From CAYMKL01 sp964390805 (GTDB taxonomy: Bacteria; Chloroflexota; Anaerolineae; VGOG01), in assembly GCA_964390805.1 (NCBI GenBank), contig CAYMKL010000015.1:1-64000 (forward strand): DNA of 64,000 nt. The letters run 5' to 3'. Positions 58,360-64,000 of the stretch are shown here, piece after piece. A program made the translations under genes and the position numbers. The number at the start of each line of letters is the position of its first letter. The first letter of the stretch is position 1. The notes beneath the pieces are model-generated. The model ran no database searches, was not told the origin of the DNA, and worked only from the letters and a program-made list of their open reading frames with translations.

Positions 58360-60735
58360 TTAGCGTTGACTGAGCACCATCACGAAGTGGGCCACCGCTT
58401 GACCGGCTTCTGCCAGTAGTTTCGAGTCCAGGTGATCCAGCGTGTCGGCAGGTGTGCCGGAAAGATCGTCTCCCAGCCGGGTTACAGCCACGCCTTGATA
58501 GGAGTCGTGGGCCCGCGGACCACTCCTCATGCGGCTGGTGTTGGAGACGAAGAAGAATCGCCACTCGTCCAGTTCCTCTGTACGCACCCCGAAACGGCGG
58601 GCGCTCTGGTCGAAGGCACGGGCCAGGCCGGAGCCTCCTTCCAGCCGAGCCAACTTCGGTTCGCCCGCTCCCACTCCGTCGAGGATCACCACCGTCCAGA
58701 TATCCGACCGCCCGGTCGGTAAGGCGGGGTAGATGACGAACTCGCTTCCCCCCATCTCATCAAGAGCTGCAAAGGCCACCGTGCGCTTAGGTACAAACTC
58801 CAGTTCGTGCAGCAACCGGGCCGTTTCTAACATCACGGCGACCCCACTGGCGTTCTCGTCTGCGCCGGGGTAGACTTTCCCATATCGCGAAGATGAGTTG
58901 GTGTAGGTAGCGACCACCAGGATGCGCTCCCCCCGGCTTTCCAAGTCTATGCCGGGGTTGTAGCCGACGACGTTGGTGGCCGGCACCTCCTCGTAGACCA
59001 GACCGTATGTCACCCGCACCTGCAGACCGGTGTGCAGTATCACCTGTTCCCCCGCCTCCATCGCCGCCTGGAGTTCCTCCAGACCGACCCCCGCCTGTGC
59101 CAGTACCTGCCGGGCAGCGGATTCGTCTATCAGGAGGTTAGGAAAGGAAGGCAAGCTTTCTGCGTCAAGAAAGCTGGTTTGCTCAAAGGGCGGAGGTTGG
59201 TCTCCGTGTGCCAACTCATCGTCGGGCACCAGGCGGAGGACCGCCTCAAAGGGCATGTAGCCGGTCCACGGGTTGTACACTTCCGCCTCCGCGTCGAGCA
59301 CCAACAGAACTGCCCCTTTTAGCCCTATCACCAGGCCACGGCTGCCATCGCTTGCCACCACCAGTTCCGCCTCGATGCTCCCCTCTGCGTGGAAGGCTTG
59401 CCAGGGGTCGTATGAGATGCCGTCAGTGAGTCGCAGTTGCGGTTCTCCTCCCGCGTCCAACACTTCCAGGGTCGGCGCGGCGGTGATCCGCCCACGGATG
59501 GCGGTGTAGGTCTGGAAATAGCTATTATCGGTCGTGATGGGGCTTAATCCTGCCAGGGTGGTCAATCCCGCCTGCTCGAACTGGGAGACGATATAGTCAG
59601 CAGCCTTGACTGCGCCGGTCCCGCCGGTGGGCCGTCCCTCCAGCTCGGGCTGGGTAAGATAGGCGATGTCATCCCAGGCTCGGTTCACGTCGAACTGGCG
59701 AGCCAGCTCTGAGAACTGGGCCTCGATGCCGGCGTTTTGCAGAAGAGTGCGAGCGCCCAGGAGGAGCAGCGCAACGACCAGCAGGAAACGGAGCACCGAC
59801 CAGCCGCTGGGGTGGAACCTTCCCCGCTCGATGAATCGCTGCAGGCCATAGCCGAAAAAGTTGAAGCCCAGGATGGCGGCGAAGAAGGCCAACGCGGGAG
59901 CCATCGGAAACCAGGGGTACGAGCGAAACCAGCGCCAGGAGGAGCCCAGCATCGCCCCCCAATCGGGCACATCAAAGTAGTGGAGCACCCCCCAATTCGC
60001 CACGTCAGAGACGGTGCGCCCGCCGCCGATGAAGATGTGTAGGAAACCCAGTTCCCCCAGCAGCAACAGCGCGGCTCCCATCTCCAGTGCTGCCATGGCC
60101 AGCAGGGTCGGCAGGAGGTTGGGCAGGACGTGACGGCTGAGGATGCTGGGCGAGCTAAGCCCCACTGCCCGCGCGGCCATGATATAGAGTCGGCTGCGGA
60201 TGGTCAGGACGTGGCCTCGCACGATCTGGGCAACCTCTCCCCAACCGACCAACGAGAGGGCCACGATGAAGGCGATTTGCCCTTGCCGGACGCCGATGGC
60301 AAAGACCACCAGCATGGCCAAGATCAGGCCGGGGATGGCCGCCAGGAGCTCAGTGACGGCGGCTACGGCTCGATCAAAGAGGCTCCCCGGCCACCAGCCA
60401 GCGAAGGTGCCGAGCATAAGGCCCAGCAGCAGCCGCACAACCGTGGCCACGAAGGCCATGACCAGGGTCACTCTGGCTCCGTAGAGGAGAAGGGAAAGCT
60501 GATCCCGTCCCTGGTCGTCCGTCCCCAACGGGTAGAGAGTGCTGGGAGGGAAGGGCGCTTTGTGCACTTCGCCATCAATCCATTGTATGCGCTTCACCAG
60601 GTAGGGGTTGTGGGGGGCCACCTCTGGCCCCAGAACGGCTGCCAGGACGAGGAGGACGACCAACAAGGTGCCCACGACAAAGTAGGAGTCTCGCACTGCC
60701 CGACCCAACCGCTGCCAGAAGGTTAGAGGTTTCAT
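58360..60735 (-). CDS. DppC-type ABC permease fused to an M28-peptidase-like domain
   Basis: 791 residues. Residues 1-310 are a complete OppC/DppC-type permease (NPYLVKRIQWI loop, LGTDDQGRDQLSLLLYG, EAA loop IMAARAVGLSSPSILSRHVL, PWFPMAPALAFFAAILGFNF). A further membrane helix (about 325-345) leads to an extracytoplasmic part (about 350-791) with the M28 layout: a PA-like insertion (about 430-590), GERILVVATYTNSSS, YPGADENASGVAVMLETARL, FAALDEMGGSEFV and HDSYQGVAVTRLGDD. The normal His and Asp of the first motif (AH-D) are replaced (ATYTN), and the catalytic EE is DE. The peptidase part is therefore probably inactive or uses other ligands; a substrate-binding role is possible. Four bases overlap with the partner permease. 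Confidence 0.88.
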   Translation of the reverse strand: MKPLTFWQRLGRAVRDSYFVVGTLLVVLLVLAAVLGPEVAPHNPYLVKRIQWIDGEVHKAPFPPSTLYPLGTDDQGRDQLSLLLYGARVTLVMAFVATVVRLLLGLMLGTFAGWWPGSLFDRAVAAVTELLAAIPGLILAMLVVFAIGVRQGQIAFIVALSLVGWGEVAQIVRGHVLTIRSRLYIMAARAVGLSSPSILSRHVLPNLLPTLLAMAALEMGAALLLLGELGFLHIFIGGGRTVSDVANWGVLHYFDVPDWGAMLGSSWRWFRSYPWFPMAPALAFFAAILGFNFFGYGLQRFIERGRFHPSGWSVLRFLLVVALLLLGARTLLQNAGIEAQFSELARQFDVNRAWDDIAYLTQPELEGRPTGGTGAVKAADYIVSQFEQAGLTTLAGLSPITTDNSYFQTYTAIRGRITAAPTLEVLDAGGEPQLRLTDGISYDPWQAFHAEGSIEAELVVASDGSRGLVIGLKGAVLLVLDAEAEVYNPWTGYMPFEAVLRLVPDDELAHGDQPPPFEQTSFLDAESLPSFPNLLIDESAARQVLAQAGVGLEELQAAMEAGEQVILHTGLQVRVTYGLVYEEVPATNVVGYNPGIDLESRGERILVVATYTNSSSRYGKVYPGADENASGVAVMLETARLLHELEFVPKRTVAFAALDEMGGSEFVIYPALPTGRSDIWTVVILDGVGAGEPKLARLEGGSGLARAFDQSARRFGVRTEELDEWRFFFVSNTSRMRSGPRAHDSYQGVAVTRLGDDLSGTPADTLDHLDSKLLAEAGQAVAHFVMVLSQR

Positions 60736-61649
60736 ACTGCACCGACCTCCGAGGCGCGCAGCCGGGGGTCCACTAGCGGATAGAGCACCTCCAGCAGCAG
60801 ATTAATCAGGATGAAGAGAAAGATGAGGGGCAGGGTCATGCCGATCACTGCAGTAGTGTCTTGCGTCTCAATGCTCTTCAGAAGACGCAAACCGACCCCT
60901 GGCCAATTGAAGATATACTCGACAATGGGGAGGGCAGCCAGACTGAAGCGAAGGGAGACCCCCACAGTGGTCAGGACGGGCACCCCCGCGTTGCGCAGCA
61001 CGTGTCGCAGGAGGATCAGATGGGGCCTCAGGCCCTTGGCGGTGGCGGTGCGGATGTAGTCGGACTCTAATATCTCCACCAGGGCGTTGAAACTGAGGCG
61101 TGTCACGGCAGCAGCAGGGCGGGCGGCCAGCACCAGGGCAGGCAGGAGTAGGTGTAAGTCCCATCCAAAGCCGGAGATGGGGATAAAATGCCTGCTGGTG
61201 GTTTGGTATAGCCAGACGCCGAGCCAGATCAGCAGCATGGCGGCGAAGAAACTGGGGGTGGAGATGCCCAGCACCGAGGCGAAGAGCAGCAGCTTGGAGG
61301 AGCGGCTGTCTCGCCGGAGGGCGGCGCCAATTCCCAGTACGAGGCCCACCAGCGCGGCCAGCGTCAGCGCGAAGGCCATCAGCCCCAGGGACTTTGGCAG
61401 AGCGCGGCCCAGCTCAGTGGTTACGGGCGTGCTGGCGATGGAGCGGCGGCCGGACGCGATCACCCCCAGGTCGCCACGGACCAGGCCCTGCAAGTAATCG
61501 GCGGTAAACCCGGCGGCGGAAGGGGCGGCCGATGGCAGTGCACCCAGGTTTCCCTCCTGTCCCAGGTTTACGGCCAGCGCCACCAGGAAGACCAGCGCGA
61601 CTAGAAGAACGGGCATAGAAACAAGCCGTCCGATAAAGCGCAAGAGCAT
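60732..61649 (-). CDS. ABC permease, DppB/OppB type, shortened
   Basis: 305 residues. Six membrane segments; RGDLGVIASGRRSIASTPVT loop, EAA loop YIRTATAKGLRPHLILLRHV and the C-terminal LLLEVLYPLVDPRLRASEVG. The first extracytoplasmic loop is shorter than in the other DppB-type gene of this window. Partner of the permease-M28 fusion. Neither a family 5 binding protein nor ATPases are encoded beside it. Confidence 0.9.
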   Translation of the reverse strand: MLLRFIGRLVSMPVLLVALVFLVALAVNLGQEGNLGALPSAAPSAAGFTADYLQGLVRGDLGVIASGRRSIASTPVTTELGRALPKSLGLMAFALTLAALVGLVLGIGAALRRDSRSSKLLLFASVLGISTPSFFAAMLLIWLGVWLYQTTSRHFIPISGFGWDLHLLLPALVLAARPAAAVTRLSFNALVEILESDYIRTATAKGLRPHLILLRHVLRNAGVPVLTTVGVSLRFSLAALPIVEYIFNWPGVGLRLLKSIETQDTTAVIGMTLPLIFLFILINLLLEVLYPLVDPRLRASEVGAV

Positions 61650-61658
61650 TTGACCTCC

Positions 61659-62192
61659 TCATTCCCTGGTTATGCTCCCCTCAGTCCATTGGCTGACAAA
61701 TTCCTGATCGGAGATAGAGCCATTGGCCCACGCCCCCAGGCTAGACCAGTCAATGACGATCACTCTAAGCCCCACCTCGCTCTCTCCAGCAGGAATGACA
61801 GCCAGGCTCATTCCGCCGTTGATGGAAGGTTGAACCCTGGCTATGGCCCGCGCCGCAGCCAGGGCAACAAGTGTCGTCTGGACTTGAAACACGTTGCTGT
61901 CCACGGTGTAGGAGCTTGAGTAGCGAATGGATGCTGACCGTGGCTCTCCCCCTATCGTGATCCTCAAGGTGTGGGGAGCGACTCCGCGAGCCGTCGCTTC
62001 CTCTTTAACCAGTGCCATAGCCTCGGCATCTGTCAGCGGGCCGGGCGTAGGCGTGGGCGTCCGAGTGGAAGCGGAGGGCAGGGTAGTGGTCGGAGGCGGG
62101 GCGCTCGTGCTGGGTGACGAGGGGGCCTGGCAGGCCGTGCCCAGCCAGCCAAGGAGGCAGAAAACGACACCGACGGCAGCAACGTGCTTCAT
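61659..62192 (-). CDS. Small lipoprotein of unknown function
   Basis: 177 residues. Signal peptide with lipobox LGTAC (about residue 21), a Ser/Thr/Pro-rich linker (about 24-52; STRTPTPTPGPLT) and a globular part of about 120 residues (DAEAMALVKEEATARGVAPH, GLRVIVIDWSSLGAWANGSI). No family recognised. It lies 9 bases before the permease gene and probably works with the permease pair. Confidence 0.7.
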   Translation of the reverse strand: MKHVAAVGVVFCLLGWLGTACQAPSSPSTSAPPPTTTLPSASTRTPTPTPGPLTDAEAMALVKEEATARGVAPHTLRITIGGEPRSASIRYSSSYTVDSNVFQVQTTLVALAAARAIARVQPSINGGMSLAVIPAGESEVGLRVIVIDWSSLGAWANGSISDQEFVSQWTEGSITRE

Positions 62193-62204
62193 GAATCCGT
62201 ACCT

Positions 62205-62271
62205 GTTTCGAGTTGTGAGTCTCGCGCTGCAACTTGACTCGAAACTCGCAACCCCAAACTCGAAACGCGAC
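62205..62271. repeat. Short tandem/inverted repeat (gtttcgagt units)
   Basis: Units gtttcgagt, gtgagtctcg, gactcgaaactcg and aaactcgaaacgcg fill the gap between the two lipoprotein genes. The unit is the same as that encoding the DapA-Fae linkers at 15401 and 17375. Confidence 0.7.
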
Positions 62272-63993
62272 TTACCCCATGATAGGAGTCACGTAGATGA
62301 TCAGGGTTAGGAGCGAGTCAACAGCGGCGTAGATGAAGTAGGCGACGAAAATGGATTGGCTGCGCGTGCGCTTCAGGTAGGCCCACACCGCCCCCGCAGA
62401 CAGGGCAGCCAGAAGCACTGGAACGATCCACCGCCCCAGGATAAGGCCCAGTAAGGGAGATAACATAGAGACTAACGGAGACCGGCTCAACAGATCGGAG
62501 AGGAGGAAGATCTTGATTCCCAGTTGCATGATCATGGCCACACCAAGCGCCCTGCGGCCGTGGGGGTCCGAGATCTCGGACTCCCTGGTAGTCAAAGCGA
62601 AAAGGATAAGCCATCCGAAGGGAACGAGTACCCAATTCAAAACAATAGGTACAAAGAAGATAGCGGTGAAAAAGCTCATGACCGCACCGAGGACTCTGTC
62701 CACGACCTCATAGACGGTGATACGATTGAGCGTCTCTTTAGCCTGGGGTGAGGTGCTGGCATAGACAACGTGGTAGCTCTGGAAACCGGCCGTGTCAAGC
62801 CATACCAGGTGAAGATTCCCCTGGCTGTCAATGGCCACGCTGGGCTGCACCGAAGCGCCACGGCTCGCATTGACGATTTCTTGCCCTTCGACCTGCTCTG
62901 TCCCTACGTCAATGGCCGCGATCTGGAGCGTCTCTATGTTTCCTGGGCCGGGGGCCTGGGTGAAGCAGGCCAACACCTGGCGCGCTGGCTGGCCGCTCAG
63001 GAATTGTGGCTGGCCCGTCAGACTGGGGTCAACGCCACGAACGTAAACCGGCTCGCTCGTGACCTTGGGGGGCGAATAGTCGAACGTCGCCGAGCCTTCG
63101 GGCCGGCTCAAGGCGGGCTGGGGGAAAGCCTGGTAGAAGGTGAAATCCCGGACTTCTGTTCTTTCGCGCACCTCCAGTACCCAGGCCAGATAGACCGAGC
63201 TCTCGTCCAGTCCCAACCACGGCCCGTCGAACGAGGCGCCGGCCGTCGGCCCGCCCAGCAAGCCCATCTGGACCAGAGGTTCACCCGCCAGGGTGTATGA
63301 ACCCATCGCTCGGCGTTGGGGATCGTAGACAGCGTAGTAGAATTCAGGCTTTTCCGCCTCCGGCTCCACTCTCCAGGCCAGGTGCACGAAGCCCTGGCGG
63401 TCTATCTGGGCCGCCGGCAGTAGCCCATTCGAGATCAGCATTTCTGCCGGGGTTGTGACCGCTCCCGACCAATCCAGCGCAGCATGGTAGCAGCCAGAGC
63501 GAATGTACACATTGTCCGACCAAAAGAGCTCTATGGTCTGGCCGGCAGGATCAAGCACCATTGAGCTGTGGGACACCCGCTGTTCGGGCGGCGAGAGGAC
63601 GGTTGCTTCCTGGATCACCTTGCCATCGGCCGACAGACGGGCATAGAAGAGCTGCGTGCCTCGCTCCTCCCTGTCCAGCCAGGTAAGGTGCAGTTGGCCT
63701 GTGGTGTCCATCAGAAGTTGAGGCTTCATTGGGGAGGCGCTGTGCAGATCCAGAGGGGCCTGGATCACCACCTCAGCACGCTCGTCCAGGCGGGCAAAGC
63801 GCAGCTCATGCTCAGGCCCGATCCACACCATGAAGCTATTCCCTGCCTCGTCCACCTGCAAGGCCCCCCGGTTTTTCAGGATAGCCGTGCCCAGCAGTTT
63901 CCCGTTGCTCCACTGGTCCGAAGCGCGGGGCGTCGTAGTACGGGTTATTCCGCAGCCCGTGACCACCAAGGCCAGCAGGATCAACCCTGCCAC
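62272..63993 (-). CDS. Lipoprotein with propeller-like repeats and C-terminal membrane segments (start may lie outside)
   Basis: 573 residues if started at GTG 63993; the frame is open to the edge at 64000, so the true start could be further right. Signal peptide with VTGC (about residue 14). The outer part (about 25-420) has repeated blocks such as 'HLTWLDREERGTQLFYARL', 'FVHLAWRVEPEAEKPEFYYA' and 'NLHLVWLDTAGFQSYHVVYA', typical of beta-propeller blades. Four membrane segments follow (about 445-470, 490-510, 515-545, 550-570). Function unknown. It is the first gene of the operon with the permease-M28 fusion and might be its ligand-binding or sensor part. Confidence 0.7.
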   Translation of the reverse strand: MAGLILLALVVTGCGITRTTTPRASDQWSNGKLLGTAILKNRGALQVDEAGNSFMVWIGPEHELRFARLDERAEVVIQAPLDLHSASPMKPQLLMDTTGQLHLTWLDREERGTQLFYARLSADGKVIQEATVLSPPEQRVSHSSMVLDPAGQTIELFWSDNVYIRSGCYHAALDWSGAVTTPAEMLISNGLLPAAQIDRQGFVHLAWRVEPEAEKPEFYYAVYDPQRRAMGSYTLAGEPLVQMGLLGGPTAGASFDGPWLGLDESSVYLAWVLEVRERTEVRDFTFYQAFPQPALSRPEGSATFDYSPPKVTSEPVYVRGVDPSLTGQPQFLSGQPARQVLACFTQAPGPGNIETLQIAAIDVGTEQVEGQEIVNASRGASVQPSVAIDSQGNLHLVWLDTAGFQSYHVVYASTSPQAKETLNRITVYEVVDRVLGAVMSFFTAIFFVPIVLNWVLVPFGWLILFALTTRESEISDPHGRRALGVAMIMQLGIKIFLLSDLLSRSPLVSMLSPLLGLILGRWIVPVLLAALSAGAVWAYLKRTRSQSIFVAYFIYAAVDSLLTLIIYVTPIMG

Positions 63994-64000
63994 CGAGGCC

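Overview
The window looks like a piece of a GC-rich, Gram-positive-like or monoderm bacterium of the Chloroflexota (Anaerolineae-like). The reasons are: secreted proteins with Pro/Thr-rich linkers followed by a 'YLPLV/YLPMV' motif, solute-binding lipoproteins with a Lys/Glu/Val repeat spacer after the lipid-anchor cysteine, multi-GAF sensor proteins, a MalT-like ATPase regulator ending in a SARP-type (winged helix plus BTAD) module, and many intergenic short tandem repeats and REP-like palindromes. This taxonomic call is an inference from gene content, not from a marker gene.

Layout. 1-2.8 kb (minus): edge-truncated lipoprotein, J-domain chaperone, signal peptidase I, SPFH protein. 3.1-5.7 kb (plus): fructose-6-phosphate aldolase/transaldolase with a Cys-containing insertion, then an ABC exporter half. 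5.9-11.7 kb: three cyclic-di-GMP genes, two GGDEF proteins with intact inhibitory sites and one PAS/4xGAF/HD-GYP protein. 11.7-17.9 kb: secreted protein, acylphosphatase, a probable TIM-barrel protein, and two paralogous fusions of a DapA-type class I aldolase with a formaldehyde-activating-enzyme (Fae)-like domain, with a small Cys-rich protein between them. 18-20.7 kb: a secreted M28 peptidase with cohesin and dockerin modules, interrupted by a 190-bp non-coding element with an 8-bp target duplication. 20.7-27 kb: SagB-type oxidoreductase lipoprotein, the SARP/MalT-like regulator, a 52-residue Gly-rich secreted peptide behind a promoter with a direct repeat, a short protein with an NHLP-clan (RiPP-leader-like) domain, and a decay zone with remnants of a histidine kinase and a TrpB-like protein. 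27-31.3 kb: a membrane protein with internal repeats, a broken secreted protein, a metal-chelatase AAA/vWA protein.

31.4-50.6 kb is a coherent beta-glycoside (mannan/cello-oligosaccharide) utilisation locus: a LacI-family regulator with two CelR-like operators and a consensus promoter; an oligopeptide-type ABC transporter (binding lipoprotein, two permeases, two ATPases); a GH130 phosphorylase; a GH4 remnant; a BadF/GlcNAc-type sugar kinase; a cellobiose 2-epimerase-like enzyme; a GH2 beta-mannosidase; an IS1182-like insertion; a GH1 beta-glucosidase and a GH94 phosphorylase. The expected flow is uptake of oligosaccharides, epimerisation of the reducing-end sugar, and phosphorolysis or hydrolysis inside the cell.

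50.7-64 kb (minus): an HExxH protein, a Nudix hydrolase, a second oligopeptide-type transporter without ATPase genes, and a third set in which a DppC-type permease is fused to an M28-peptidase-like extracellular domain with damaged metal ligands, next to two lipoproteins. No rRNA, tRNA or CRISPR array was found. The most unusual items are the DapA-Fae fusions, the SARP-regulator/Gly-rich-peptide locus, the permease-M28 fusion, and the precisely delimited 190-bp insertion element.
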